Origin: Acidobacteriota bacterium
GTDB taxonomy: Bacteria > Acidobacteriota > Terriglobia > Acidiferrales > UBA7541
Direction of reading: 5' to 3'
DNA length: 64,000 nt
Assembly: GCA_013289695.1 (NCBI GenBank)
Contig: JABCZK010000012.1
Location: 62,001-126,000 of the forward strand
This document shows positions 17,952 to 26,674 of the stretch, in pieces. The position numbers and the translations under genes are program-made. How positions within the stretch are numbered: position 1 is the stretch's first letter; each line of letters begins with the position of its first letter. The notes under the pieces were generated by a model that was given only the letters and a program-made list of their open reading frames with translations, was not told where the DNA came from and did no database searches.

Positions 17952-18760
17952 TGCTGCTGACGCTGGACGTGGGGAACACGAATACGGTGCTGGGCGTTTT
18001 TCGCGGGAAAGAATTGGTGGCGAACTGGCGGCTTTCGACGGCGCGCGAGCAGACGATTGACGAGTACGGAATTCTGACACGGGATTTATTCACGCTGGCG
18101 GGGCTGGAACCGCGCGAGATTGGCGGTGTGATTATCAGCTCGGTGGTGCCGCAGCTGAATTCGCGGCTGGCGGGAATGGCTGAAAGATATTTCAGCAAGA
18201 CGGCGTTGTTTGTGGAGCCGGGGATTAAGACGGGGATGCCGGTGATGTACGATAACCCGCAGGAGGTTGGCGCGGACCGGATCGTGAATAGCGTGGCGGC
18301 GTTCGAGAAATATGGCGGGCCGTGCATCATTGTGGATTTCGGGACGGCGATTAATTTCGACGCAGTGTCCGCGCGCGGCGAATATATGGGCGGAGTGCTG
18401 GCACCGGGAATCGGGATTTCGGCGGACGCGCTTTTTGCGCGGGCGGCGCGATTGTTTCGCGTGGAGATTAAGGACCCGGGGAAAATTATCGGGACGAACA
18501 CGGCGGCTTCGATGCAGGCGGGACTTTTTTATGGCTACACCGACATGGTGGATGGGATTTTGGAGCGCATGAAGAAGGTGATGGGGGCGAAGACGAAAGT
18601 GGTCGCGACCGGGGGCCAGGCTGCGTTGATCGGCGGGGCTTCGCGACACATTGGGACGGTGGATGAATTTTTGACTTTGGAAGGGTTGCGGATTATTTGG
18701 GATCGGAATCAGGAGGCGGCGCAGAAAAAGGTGGCGCCGGCGGGAAGGCCGAGAGGTTAA
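17951..18760 (+). CDS. coaX: Type III pantothenate kinase
   Basis: A 269-residue ASKHA-fold kinase that makes 4'-phosphopantothenate, the first step of coenzyme A synthesis. Type III signatures are visible: phosphate-binding [11 protein letters not shown] at 5-15, VGADRIVN near 106-113, and [13 protein letters not shown] with the essential D129. CoaX enzymes need a monovalent cation and are insensitive to CoA feedback. The start is ATG 17951, overlapping the birA stop by one base; a TTG directly before it is unlikely. The birA-coaX pair is a common arrangement. A Lys/Arg-rich tail closes the protein. Confidence 0.96.
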   Translation: MLLTLDVGNTNTVLGVFRGKELVANWRLSTAREQTIDEYGILTRDLFTLAGLEPREIGGVIISSVVPQLNSRLAGMAERYFSKTALFVEPGIKTGMPVMYDNPQEVGADRIVNSVAAFEKYGGPCIIVDFGTAINFDAVSARGEYMGGVLAPGIGISADALFARAARLFRVEIKDPGKIIGTNTAASMQAGLFYGYTDMVDGILERMKKVMGAKTKVVATGGQAALIGGASRHIGTVDEFLTLEGLRIIWDRNQEAAQKKVAPAGRPRG

Positions 18761-18838
18761 GTCTGGAGCCGAGTCGGAATGGCGCCGTTCAGAAACCTTC
18801 GACATTCTTGCACCGAGTTCGCAAGCATTCGCACCCTG

Positions 18839-19083
18839 AACGCGAGGCAAGCCGCCGCAGGCCAAAATGGACTGCGAGTGGATGCTAGGTGCGAACGCGA
18901 GAGATCGAATTGCGGGCGGCGCCGAACGAAAGGCGCCCGCCTAAAGCACAGGCGGCCGCAACAAATTCAACGGCAAGTTCGAAGGCGACGGGACGCAAGG
19001 CAAGGCGGCGGCCCTTCGATCCCGCACCGCGGGATCTCAGGAAGTATCGCGCTGTGGCGCGATTCACAAGCCGCCGCACTCCA
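18839..19083 (+). repeat. Repeat cluster with nested double-hairpin element (copy B)
   Basis: The 358-base gap between coaX and the next gene holds no gene. GCGAGGCAAGCCGCCGCAGG at 18841-18860 is a collapsed CAAG-loop repeat; CGCCCGCCTAAAGCACAGGCGGC lies near 18938-18958. At 19005-19082 the hairpin GGCGG..CAAGCCGCC, ending ACTCC, is split by a 55-base insert at 19012-19066: CCCTTCGATCCCGC-ACC-GCGGGATCTCAGG, then ATCGCGCTG/GGCGCGAT and TCA. The right boundary is exactly at CAAG. Confidence 0.85.
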
Positions 19084-19118
19084 AGATAGACTAACCTTAC
19101 GGGAATTTACTCTCCCTC

Positions 19119-19862
19119 ATGGAATCGTTTAACTACTTCAATTATTTTACGGAGATCGAGGAGTATTTTTGGCGGAAGCGCGGGGCGCATCTGCTTGTGT
19201 CTCCCTTGGATTGGGCGATTGTGGAAACTTGGCAGAAGGCGGGGATTCCGATTGGGGCGGTGCTCAAGGGGATTGATCGCGCGTTTGAGAGTTGGGCGCG
19301 TTCGCGGAGGGCTGCTGGCGGGCGACAGCTGAAAAGTTTGGCCTATTGCGTGGACGCGGTTTTGGATGCAGCGACGGAAGCGGCCGAGGCGGCCGCGGGC
19401 ACGGGCCCGGAAGTGAAATCGTCGCGCGCGGGGGTGGAACCATTTTCGCGCGAAGAGCTGCGGAAATACTTGCAGCGGAACGCGGCGCGTTTGCGTGCGG
19501 CTGCTGGGAAGGTACGCGCGAAGGCGGGCGCGGCGGTTCGCGCGGGATTGGCGACGCGGTTTGATGAGGCTGCGCAGAAACTAGATGACGCGTTGCCTTT
19601 GGTCGATGTGCCGGGTGCACTTGATCTGGAAGATTTCGAGCGGCGCATGACGGTGCTGGAGGAAAAATTGGCGGCGGCGCTGGCGGCGGAGGCGGACGAA
19701 GAGGGGCTGCTCGCGATCCGGCGCGAAATGGACCGGTCGCTCGCGCCTTACCGGCGTAAGATGTCGGCGGAGCAATTGGCGCAGTTGGAAAGGCAATATA
19801 CGAAGAAACGGTTGTTCGAGTATTTTGATGTCCCGCGGTTGAGTCTTTTCTATTTGACGTAG
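19119..19862 (+). CDS. Conserved-looking helical protein of unknown function
   Basis: A 247-residue soluble protein. The N-terminal block (FTEIEEYFWRKRG, then LVSPLDWAIVETWQKAGIP and VLKGIDRAFESW) looks like a compact folded domain and, from memory, resembles hypothetical proteins of Acidobacteria and Myxobacteria. Residues 110-220 are strongly helical and Ala/Arg/Glu-rich, with probable coiled coil, and the C terminus (RRKMSAEQLAQLERQYTKKRLFEYFDVPRLSLFYL) is less biased. No catalytic motif, membrane segment or signal peptide is seen. It may be followed in an operon by the rRNA methyltransferase gene at 20016, though a hairpin (GGGGCGG..CCGCCC around 19921-19943) lies between. Confidence 0.7.
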   Translation: MESFNYFNYFTEIEEYFWRKRGAHLLVSPLDWAIVETWQKAGIPIGAVLKGIDRAFESWARSRRAAGGRQLKSLAYCVDAVLDAATEAAEAAAGTGPEVKSSRAGVEPFSREELRKYLQRNAARLRAAAGKVRAKAGAAVRAGLATRFDEAAQKLDDALPLVDVPGALDLEDFERRMTVLEEKLAAALAAEADEEGLLAIRREMDRSLAPYRRKMSAEQLAQLERQYTKKRLFEYFDVPRLSLFYLT

Positions 19863-20015
19863 GCGGATTAGGACAGATGGGCGTGCCGTGTTTAATTCTT
19901 TCGGGCACATTTGCACTTGTAGGGGCGGATCTGAGACCCGCCCTTACTCTTCGCCAGATTCAACCCATTTGTCCGGGACTTAATCGGGGACGGCGCGACG
20001 GGCCAGCACACCTAT

Positions 20016-21323
20016 ATGGACATTACGATTGAAAAATTGATTTATGGCGGCGAGGGGTTGGCTCATCACGACGGGTCCGCTGTTTTTGTGCCGTTTGTAT
20101 TGCCGGCGGAGCGCGTGGCTGTGGAGGCCGTCGAGCAGAAGAAGAAATTCGTGCGGGGGCGTGTGGAACGGATTTTGCAGGCGGCGCCGGAACGTGTGGC
20201 GGCGCGATGCCCGCATTTCGGGGCGTGCGGCGGGTGCGATTACCAGCACATTCCTTACGAAGCGCAGCTGAAATTCAAAGCTGACATTCTGCGCGAAACT
20301 TTGCGGCGGATTGGGAAGATTGAGTGGGCTGCGGAGATTACGACGCATGGATCGCCGCCGTGGGCGTATCGCAATCGCGCGCAGTGGAAAGTGCGGCCGC
20401 TGGAAGTTGTGGGCCACGACGTGTCGTCGGAAACTGGCGCGGACGGTAGCGCCAAGTTGGGCGTCGGATATTTTCGCGCGAATTCGACGGCACTTTGCGC
20501 GGTAGAAGATTGCTCGATTATTTCGCCGCTGCTGCTGAAGACTTTGCTTTCGTTGCGTGCGGCGCTGGCGGCAGGTGCTTTGCCGCGCGGGCTGCGAGAG
20601 ATCGAGGCGTTTGTGGATGCGGCGGACGCGAAGCTGTTGCTGACGGCGACATTCGCGGGATTCCCGTCGCGGGCGGCCGAGCATGCGGAAACATTCCGGC
20701 GCGTGGTCCCCGAAATTGTGAGTTTGCTGTTTCACGATCCCAGCCACGATCGCATGGAGTTATATGGGCCGGGATTTGTGGAGTATGCGGCGGGAGGAAT
20801 TTCGTATCGCGTGGGGCACTTTTCATTTTTTCAGGTGAACCGTTTTTTGGTGGAGGAACTCGCGAGCGAAGTAGTGGAACGTGCAGAGGTCGGGCGATTG
20901 GCGATCGACCTTTTCGCCGGCGTGGGACTATTTTCGATTCCGCTGGCGAAACGGTTTGCGCAGGTGTTGGCGGTAGAATCGAATCCAGCGGCCGCGCGCG
21001 ACCTGGAAATGAACACGCGTGGGAAAGGATCGATCGAAGTGCGTTCGGCGGAAGTGGAACAATTTCTGAAGCGCAACAAGGAGCGGCCGGAATTGGTGGT
21101 GCTCGATCCGCCCCGGGCTGGGATGACGCCGGAGTCGGTGGAGCGGGTGGGCAGGCTGCGGCCGGAGCGAATAACTTACGTTTCGTGCGAGCCGCCGACG
21201 CTGGCGCGCGATCTGGTGTTATTTCGGAACGCGGGATACGATTGCACGGAAGTGCACTTATTTGATCTTTTTCCTCAGACGTTCCACATGGAGACTGTCG
21301 TTCGGTTGCGTAGGCGCGGCTGA
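20016..21323 (+). CDS. 23S rRNA (uracil-C5)-methyltransferase, RlmD/TrmA family
   Basis: A 435-residue SAM-dependent RNA m5U methyltransferase. The N-terminal TRAM domain spans about 1-55 (MDITIEKLIYGGEGLAHHDG). An iron-sulfur ligand set follows, with C65, C71 and C74 in CPHFGACGGC and a probable fourth Cys in CAVEDCSII. The SAM-binding motif is AIDLFAGVGLFSIPLA; the Asp-Pro-Pro motif is VVLDPPRAGM; the catalytic nucleophile Cys is in VSCEPPTLARDL near the C terminus. The family includes RlmC, RlmD and TrmA; the Fe-S cluster and TRAM domain favour an rRNA enzyme of RlmD/RumA type, but the target uridine is not certain. Confidence 0.93.
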   Translation: MDITIEKLIYGGEGLAHHDGSAVFVPFVLPAERVAVEAVEQKKKFVRGRVERILQAAPERVAARCPHFGACGGCDYQHIPYEAQLKFKADILRETLRRIGKIEWAAEITTHGSPPWAYRNRAQWKVRPLEVVGHDVSSETGADGSAKLGVGYFRANSTALCAVEDCSIISPLLLKTLLSLRAALAAGALPRGLREIEAFVDAADAKLLLTATFAGFPSRAAEHAETFRRVVPEIVSLLFHDPSHDRMELYGPGFVEYAAGGISYRVGHFSFFQVNRFLVEELASEVVERAEVGRLAIDLFAGVGLFSIPLAKRFAQVLAVESNPAAARDLEMNTRGKGSIEVRSAEVEQFLKRNKERPELVVLDPPRAGMTPESVERVGRLRPERITYVSCEPPTLARDLVLFRNAGYDCTEVHLFDLFPQTFHMETVVRLRRRG

Positions 21324-21501
21324 ACACCGCGCGAATCTCGTTTGCGCGCCTGGCGCATTCTTGAATGCCGCGCGTTGCGGGCCGCGGCGAGTTACGCCCG
21401 ACCTTGTCTATCGATTCCTCTCGTCCGTATTTCTACGAATATTTCACAACCGCCAAATCTGTTAGCGTGAGTCGCGGCATTCTGCAGGGGTTGCGATAGC
21501 C

Positions 21502-22290
21502 ATGAAGTTACCTACGTTGTGGATACGGGCGGCGTTTGCGGCGGGCATCGCGATTGCGGGGCGGTGGCCGGGGTCGCCGAGATTGTGGGCCGTGAGTGCA
21601 GGGCTGGGGATTCTTGTTGGCGGGCTTTTGTGCGCCTGGTTTAAGACGTGGCGCCACTGGGTTACGGTGGCGTGGGACTGCGCGCTTTTCGCGTGGGCGG
21701 GGATTGGCGGACTCGCTGCGAGCCTCGAGCGCGCGACGGTCCTGTGAATCATATCGCGCGATTGATTGCCGCGGGACGGGTGGATCCTGGCACAGCCCTG
21801 CGTTGGCGCGGGCGATTGCGCAAGGATCCTTAGACGCTGCCTTGGGGGCAGCGATTTGAGATTGACTTGGAGCAGGTGGAAGCGCGGGGCGCGGCCTTGA
21901 GCACGACTGGCGGGCTACGTGTAAATTTTTATCCGCGGGCGCGAATGGCGGAGCCGCCGGCGGGGTTGCGGGTGGGAGATCGCGTTGAAGTGCTGGTGAA
22001 AGCGCGGCCGCCGCGGGATTATTTGGATCCGGGCGCGTTTGATGTGAACGGTTTTTTGGCGCTCGAGAAAATTGATGTGATGGGTTCGCTGCGCAGTGGC
22101 GAATTGCTGCGGTGGATCGACCGGCCTCCCCCTACTATTTCGCAGCGACTGGCGCGCGCGCGTGGAACTTTGCTGGCGCGGCTGGATTCCCAATTTTGCG
22201 GGGCAGCCGGAACGCGAGGCGGTTACGTCGGTTAGCGACGGGCACGAGCTGGTCGTGCATACTTTTGCGGACGAGCATCCGCAGTGAAGT
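21502..22290 (+). pseudogene. comEC: Decayed N-terminal remnant of comEC/rec2
   Basis: ATG 21502 opens a frame with two or three membrane helices (IRAAFAAGIAIAGRW; AVSAGLGILVGGLLCAWF; VTVAWDCALFAWAGIGGLAA), then hits TGA after SLERATVL. In another frame the reading continues VNHIARLIAAGRVDPG, crosses an in-frame TAG at 21831-21833 and runs on as LPWGQRFEIDLEQVEARG, YPRARM, LRVGDRVEVLVKARPPRDYLDPG, GFLALEKIDVMGSLRSGELL, which is the DUF4131 domain of ComEC. It ends near 22235-22290 with no competence (10-helix) or metallo-beta-lactamase domain. One frameshift, one nonsense codon and loss of about two-thirds of the gene make it a pseudogene of the DNA-uptake channel. A functional copy elsewhere cannot be excluded. 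Confidence 0.8.
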
Positions 22291-22312
22291 GGGGCGCTCG
22301 CGGGACGTGGCG

Positions 22313-22391
22313 GGCGAGGCAAGCCTCGCCTAGTTCGTTTTGTTGCCGGACAATCGCCTGCGACGAAAGCAGCGACAAGCCGCCGCGCTGC
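22313..22391. repeat. Paired CAAG-loop hairpin repeat (copy 2)
   Basis: GGCGAGG-CAAG-CCTCGCC at 22313-22330, the spacer GTTCGTTTTGTTGCCGGACA (also in copy 1), then CGACGAAAGC and a partly decayed second hairpin, AGCGACAAGCCGCCGC, to about 22391. The spacer identity with copy 1 shows these are copies of one element rather than chance palindromes. Confidence 0.85.
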
Positions 22392-22443
22392 AAAAGGCGC
22401 CCCGCCACACTGGGTGGTGCGACGATGTTTGCTGCGATGGTTT

Positions 22444-22731
22444 CTAGGCGTTGGAATCGGCGGAGTCGTCGGATTCTTCAAGTGAAACGTTGTTGGCGGA
22501 CTGGTATTCGGCGATGATTTTGCGGGCCTCGTCGGCTTGGGACTCCAGGACGAAGATATCGACGTTGTGGGGGCCTTCGGGATTTTCCGGGATTGGAAAC
22601 GGGTCGGTGGAAACGGAGCCCGGGGACTGGATGCCCTTGCTTTGCAGCAGGCCGCGAATTACCAGGGCTTCGGTGGCGTTTTCGGCCATGTGAGCGATCA
22701 CTACGCGTTCGTTGGAGTATTCCTCGGCCAT
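22444..22731 (-). CDS. DUF2007-type small regulatory protein
   Basis: A 95-residue protein. The pattern ERVVIAHMAENATEALVIRGLLQSKGIQ, followed by a central loop and VDIFVLESQADEARKIIAEY, matches the DUF2007 family (putative signal-transducing, PII-like ferredoxin fold; it often sits near membrane or stress genes). The C-terminal tail is acidic (SLEESDDSADSNA). ATG 22731 is preferred over the in-frame ATG 22746 because GAGGAG lies six bases upstream. It is divergent from the next small gene at 22820. The biochemical role of the family is not established. Confidence 0.75.
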   Translation of the reverse strand: MAEEYSNERVVIAHMAENATEALVIRGLLQSKGIQSPGSVSTDPFPIPENPEGPHNVDIFVLESQADEARKIIAEYQSANNVSLEESDDSADSNA

Positions 22732-22819
22732 GGTGGGGCTCCTCAAAAACAGTGCGACAGTACTATTGTGCGCCTCCGGGTCTTAGGTCCATACTAGTTT
22801 TCGGTAGCCACGGTCAAAT

Positions 22820-23077
22820 ATGGACGACCCCTCGGTTCAGCCCACGCAGCAAGAGATTGACGAAGAGAGCCGCCGCATTCGCAGGCTGCGCATCCTGGTG
22901 CATATTACGCTGGAAACGATCGCGGGTGGAGATCTGTCGCCCGAGGATGCAGCGCAGATGGTGGCGGAGACGCGGAAAATTGCGCTCGATATGTTTCCCG
23001 GGAAAGAGCGGGCGTTTGATTTGATTTACCGGCCGCAATTTCAGCGGGTGATGCATGCGGTTTATCGGTTGCAGTGA
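22820..23077 (+). CDS. Small helical protein of unknown function
   Basis: An 85-residue protein, predicted all-helical: EIDEESRRIRRLRILVHITLE, then DLSPEDAAQMVAETRKIALDMFPGKERAFDLIYRPQF. The helix-turn-helix spacing and conserved-looking FDLIYRPQFQRV end suggest a real protein; similar short hypothetical proteins occur in Acidobacteria as far as I recall. No signal peptide or metal site. It reads convergently with the methyltransferase gene at 23115. Confidence 0.65.
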   Translation: MDDPSVQPTQQEIDEESRRIRRLRILVHITLETIAGGDLSPEDAAQMVAETRKIALDMFPGKERAFDLIYRPQFQRVMHAVYRLQ

Positions 23078-23114
23078 AGCCTGCCAGTTGGCGCGCAGTT
23101 CCCTTCCCGGTTAA

Positions 23115-23708
23115 TTAATAGCCGTAGCGGCGCTCTAGCCACATGCGTAGCCAGACTACGGCCAGCGTGGCGATCGTGCCGACGAGGGCTTTGTATTCGC
23201 GATTGCGGCGGTAGAGTTGCCACGAGAATGCCTGGCGAGACTTAATGTCCGTGGGTGTCATGTGGCCTGAGCCAAAAAAATCTGGCAGGAAGAGCGGGAC
23301 CTTCGCGGCGTATTCATCGAAGACGATTCCGAAGCGGGCGTGCAAGTCTTCTGCTTCGTTGCGCATCACGGCGTAATAAAACACCACAAAATAAATGACG
23401 ATCAGACCGCCTGCCCACCAGGAGTGGCCGGCAATCGCGAATCCCGCGGCGATAAATGCGCTGCCGAGATAGAGAGGATTGCGCGTGCGAGCGTAGGGGC
23501 CGGAGGTGGCAAGTTCGCGATCTTTGCTGAGGTGTCCTGCGGCGATGGCGCGGATGAGGATTCCGAATCCGGCGACGGCTGCGCCCATGGCGATCCAGTG
23601 GTGCGTGGGTTTGGCGAGGAGCCAGTACAGCACCGCGACGGGATAGCCGATGCGCACGCGCCAGCGCATCCAGAATTTTCTGGGTTGGACAGCGGAAAGT
23701 TCGTTCAT
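23115..23708 (-). CDS. Isoprenylcysteine/phospholipid methyltransferase-family membrane protein
   Basis: A 197-residue inner-membrane protein with four to five hydrophobic segments. The signature GPYARTRNPLYLGSAFIAAGFA, followed by a membrane hairpin and NEAEDLHARFGIVFDEYAAKVP, is that of the ICMT/PEMT family, which methylates a lipid or cysteine carboxyl group using SAM bound by the RxxNP and E...F..Y motifs. In bacteria the substrate is often unknown. It sits 24 bases after waaC on the same strand, so it is probably the last gene of the LPS core operon and may act on an envelope lipid (inference). Confidence 0.85.
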   Translation of the reverse strand: MNELSAVQPRKFWMRWRVRIGYPVAVLYWLLAKPTHHWIAMGAAVAGFGILIRAIAAGHLSKDRELATSGPYARTRNPLYLGSAFIAAGFAIAGHSWWAGGLIVIYFVVFYYAVMRNEAEDLHARFGIVFDEYAAKVPLFLPDFFGSGHMTPTDIKSRQAFSWQLYRRNREYKALVGTIATLAVVWLRMWLERRYGY

Positions 23709-23732
23709 GTTTTTGCTGTCACTCGCAGGGCC

Positions 23733-24743
23733 TCAGGTGTTTACGGCTAGGAGACGTGCGACGGCGTCGGCGACCTGGTCAACGGTGATCGAAAGCATAG
23801 GCGCAGAATAGGACGCGCCGCGGCGGTAAGTCGTTTCGCTTCTGCCGGGATTGCGGATGACGATGCTTTGGCTCTGGTTGCCGTATGGGCCGTTGCGCGC
23901 GGGATCGGTGGGGCCGTAGAGGCCGACGACCGGCGCGCCTAGGGCGGAGGCGAGATGCAGCGGGCCGGTGTCCGCCGAGATGACGAATTTCGCGCGACGC
24001 AGCAACGCCATCAGCGGACCTAGACCGAAGGGAATGGCAACGGGCGGACGAGATCCTGCCGCGCTGATGAGTTCTTGCGCCAAACTTTCCTCTCCAGGAC
24101 CGAAGCTGATAATTCCCCGCCAACTATTTAGTGCGGCGAGGCGGTGATGCAGTTCTCCATAGCGTTCGGGCGGCCAACATTTCGAGCGCCAGCCACCGCC
24201 CGGATTCAGGACGTAGAAATCAGCGATGTTGTGGCGGGCGAGTTGTTGCGTGACTTGTTTCTCATCTTCCGGGCGCAGGGTCAAAGGAAATCGCAGCGGC
24301 GACGTGCGTGCGCCGGCGGCGTCGGCGAGGGCGAGATTGTGGTCCACTTTGTGGGCGCCGCGGGGATTGATGCGATCGGTATAGAAAAAAGAAGCGAAAC
24401 CTTCGCGGGCGTAGGTGCTGGGAAAGCCGATGCGGCGTGGGGCGCCCGACGCGAAGGCGGGGAGCGCGGACTTGTAGAGACCCTGAAAATCAATTGCGCA
24501 AGTGTAGCGGGCGGCGCGCAATTTGCGAACGGTGGCGATGAGGCCTGCGGCGCCGTTCCTTTCCAGCGAGATTATTTCGGTGAGATCCGGATTGCCTTCG
24601 AGCAGACGTCGCCACTTGGGCTCGATCAGCCAGTCAATGCGAGCTTGGGGAAAGGCATCGCGCAGCGCGGAGGCCGCGGGCAAGGCGTGGATTACGTCGC
24701 CGAGCGAGCCGAGGCGCACGAGTAGGAAGCGCGCGTCAGGCAT
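23733..24743 (-). CDS. waaC: LPS heptosyltransferase I-like glycosyltransferase (GT9)
   Basis: A 336-residue GT-B fold enzyme. The N terminus FLLVRLGSLGDVIHALPAASAL is the classic heptosyltransferase start, followed by IDWLIEPKW, IDFQGLYKSALPA and the donor-site region ISADTGPLHLASALGAPVVGLYGPTDPARNGPYG. WaaC transfers L-glycero-D-manno-heptose from ADP-heptose to Kdo of the lipid A core at the inner face of the inner membrane. It overlaps the upstream hldE2-type gene by eight bases. Assignment as WaaC rather than WaaF or another GT9 rests on overall likeness and context. Confidence 0.88.
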   Translation of the reverse strand: MPDARFLLVRLGSLGDVIHALPAASALRDAFPQARIDWLIEPKWRRLLEGNPDLTEIISLERNGAAGLIATVRKLRAARYTCAIDFQGLYKSALPAFASGAPRRIGFPSTYAREGFASFFYTDRINPRGAHKVDHNLALADAAGARTSPLRFPLTLRPEDEKQVTQQLARHNIADFYVLNPGGGWRSKCWPPERYGELHHRLAALNSWRGIISFGPGEESLAQELISAAGSRPPVAIPFGLGPLMALLRRAKFVISADTGPLHLASALGAPVVGLYGPTDPARNGPYGNQSQSIVIRNPGRSETTYRRGASYSAPMLSITVDQVADAVARLLAVNT

Positions 24744-25224
24744 TGCCGGGTTGACGCCAGCGCGCGAGCAGATCGCGCGTGGAATGTTGCTTGGGGTCGC
24801 CGACGATTGCGACGCGAATGCCGAGCAGGGCGGCTAGTTCGCGCTCCGGCACGGTGTCGGCAGTGTAGTCCGTGCCTTTGGCGTGGACGTCGGGTTGAAG
24901 TTCTTTGAGCAAGCAGTTCACGTCGAGCTCGTCGAAAATTACGACGTAGTTTACGGATTTTAGCGCGGCTACCAGAGTTGCACGGGCGCGTTCGGTGAGG
25001 ATGGGGCGGCCGGGGCCTTTCAATTCTCTGGTGCTCGAATCGGAATTGATGCCGACTACCAGGAGATCGCCTTCGGCGCGAGCGGCTTCCAGGTAACGGA
25101 CGTGGCCTACGTGCAGCAGATCGAAGACGCCGTTGGCGAATACTATCTTGCGGCGGGCGCGGCGATGCTCTTCGAGGATGGCGGTGAGGCCTTGGCGTGA
25201 AACAATTTTTTCGCGAGTGTCCAT
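24736..25224 (-). CDS. rfaE2: D-glycero-beta-D-manno-heptose 1-phosphate adenylyltransferase
   Basis: A 162-residue nucleotidyltransferase with the HxGH motif at 38-41 in GVFDLLHVGHVRYLEAA, then VVGINSDSSTRELKGPGRPI and DVHAKGTDYT. It makes ADP-D-glycero-D-manno-heptose from the sugar 1-phosphate and ATP. It corresponds to the C-terminal half of bifunctional HldE, here on a separate polypeptide. It lies seven bases after the kinase gene and overlaps waaC by eight bases, giving tight translational coupling along kinase, adenylyltransferase and transferase. Confidence 0.93.
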   Translation of the reverse strand: MDTREKIVSRQGLTAILEEHRRARRKIVFANGVFDLLHVGHVRYLEAARAEGDLLVVGINSDSSTRELKGPGRPILTERARATLVAALKSVNYVVIFDELDVNCLLKELQPDVHAKGTDYTADTVPERELAALLGIRVAIVGDPKQHSTRDLLARWRQPGNA

Positions 25225-25231
25225 GCAGTTC

Positions 25232-26341
25232 TCAGCGCCGCTGCGCTGCGGCCGTTGCTGTGGCGTCCTGGCGCAGAGCGGCTGTCAGTTCGGCGCTGGT
25301 GACCGTGGCGGTGCGGCGCTTCATGACCACGATGCCGCCTGCGTAATTCGCGAGGTGCGCGGCCTCGAGATACGTCGCACCGGAGGCCAGAGCAAGAGTG
25401 AAAACGGCGATTACTGTGTCGCCTGCGCCAGTGACGTCCACGGGAGCATCGGAGCCGTAGATAGGAATATTGCGCGGGACGCGGGAGCGTTCGAAAAGAG
25501 CCATGCCGTCTTTGCCGCGGGTGACTACGAGAGCTTCGAGATTCAGGTCGCGTAGGGCGCCTTGGCCGAGATCCTCTAGCTTGCGAATGTCGGTGCCAAC
25601 GCGGGCGTGGTAGGCGGCTTCGACTTCAGGCTCGTTGGGAGTGGCGGCGGTGATGCCCGCGTCGCGAAATTCGAGCAGGCGGTAGCGCGAGTCGAGAGTT
25701 AGGAGTTTGGCGTTTAGTTTTTTTATTATCGTGGGGGAGGCCGCGCCGAAACCGTAGTCGGATACGAGGACTGCACTGGCGCGTTGCGCGACTTGACGAG
25801 CTTTTCTTGCGACTGCGCTTTCGCTGGTGGCGGAGATCTTTGCCTGCGGCTCGCGGTCAACCCGCAGGACTTGCTGCTCGGTGGTGTGAGTCCATCCGGC
25901 GAGGTAACGCGTTTTCGTGGGGGTGACGCAATCGTGGGTGCGCAGGATGCCGGAAACGCTGATGCGTTTGCGGCGGAAATGATCAAGGAGCTGACGGCCG
26001 GCGTCGTCATCGCCGACTACGCCGACGGGTAGGACGCGCGCGCCGAGATCGGCTACGTTGCATACGGCGTTGGCGGCGCCGCCTGGGTAGGATTCGGTGC
26101 GGCGATGGCGCAGGATCAGGACTGGGGCTTCGCGCGAGACGCGGGAAATTTCGCCGGAGACGAATTCGTCGAGGACGAAATCGCCTACGACGCCGATGGT
26201 TTGGCGGGAGAAGCTGGCGACGATGTCGAGCAGGCGGGTTAGGTCCACGCTGGCGTCGGATTTGGCGTCGGATTTGTTGGCCGCGCCCGCGGGGGATTTG
26301 GGCACCGTGGCGTGTTTGCGTTTTTTTTGTGCTGTGATCAA
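25232..26341 (-). CDS. rfaE1: D-glycero-beta-D-manno-heptose-7-phosphate kinase
   Basis: A 369-residue PfkB/ribokinase-family enzyme that phosphorylates C1 of heptose 7-phosphate, the first dedicated kinase step toward ADP-heptose. Visible motifs are VVGDFVLDEFVSGEISRVSREAPV, YPGGAANAVCNVADLGA (PfkB signature 1 region) and PVDVTGAGDTVIAVFTLAL with the catalytic Asp in GAGD. A Lys/Ala/Ser-rich extension of about 30 residues precedes the fold, so the true start could be slightly further in. It is the N-terminal half of a split HldE. The other heptose genes gmhA, gmhB and hldD are not in the window. Confidence 0.93.
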   Translation of the reverse strand: MITAQKKRKHATVPKSPAGAANKSDAKSDASVDLTRLLDIVASFSRQTIGVVGDFVLDEFVSGEISRVSREAPVLILRHRRTESYPGGAANAVCNVADLGARVLPVGVVGDDDAGRQLLDHFRRKRISVSGILRTHDCVTPTKTRYLAGWTHTTEQQVLRVDREPQAKISATSESAVARKARQVAQRASAVLVSDYGFGAASPTIIKKLNAKLLTLDSRYRLLEFRDAGITAATPNEPEVEAAYHARVGTDIRKLEDLGQGALRDLNLEALVVTRGKDGMALFERSRVPRNIPIYGSDAPVDVTGAGDTVIAVFTLALASGATYLEAAHLANYAGGIVVMKRRTATVTSAELTAALRQDATATAAAQRR

Positions 26342-26479
26342 ACAAGCTCCTTGGCCAATTCATTGGGAATTGCTGTGCCGAAAAATATCACAGGTGCGTC
26401 GCGAACCCGTGTCATAAATGAGGAACGTGTTTATCGACCATAGCTTTGGGAGCCGAAGCGTCCGAGTGAGGCCTGCGAA

Positions 26480-26640
26480 ATCGGAGCTTCAGCGGCTAAA
26501 GCCGTGCGAATTTTGCGCGGTTCATGTCGTGGCTAAAGCCACGACCCACAAAGATTTTCCTATGACGACTAGGGCTGTCCGGTTCGACAATCCTAAACGG
26601 GCCGCTACAAAGTCAAAACCTAAGCCAACGATGCGATGAA
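26480..26640. repeat. AAAG-loop hairpin array with GCTACAAA connectors (block 1)
   Basis: The 333-base gap between rfaE1 and lpxK holds no gene. CGGCTAAAGCCG at 26493-26504 and TCGTGGCTAAAGCCACGA at 26527-26544 are perfect hairpins with the same loop but different stems. They are followed by CCGGTTCG..CGGGCCGCTACAAAGTCAAAACC. The second hairpin recurs exactly at 34665-34682. See the array at 34.6 kb. Confidence 0.8.
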
Positions 26641-26674
26641 TTGTAGTGCGGCAATTGGACGCGCCGTTGCGTTT

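Noticed and set aside
26418-26639. Possible small gene in the gap upstream of the heptose kinase
   Set aside because: The frame runs through the hairpin array, and similar Lys/Pro/Thr-rich frames appear in every such array because of the connector sequence.
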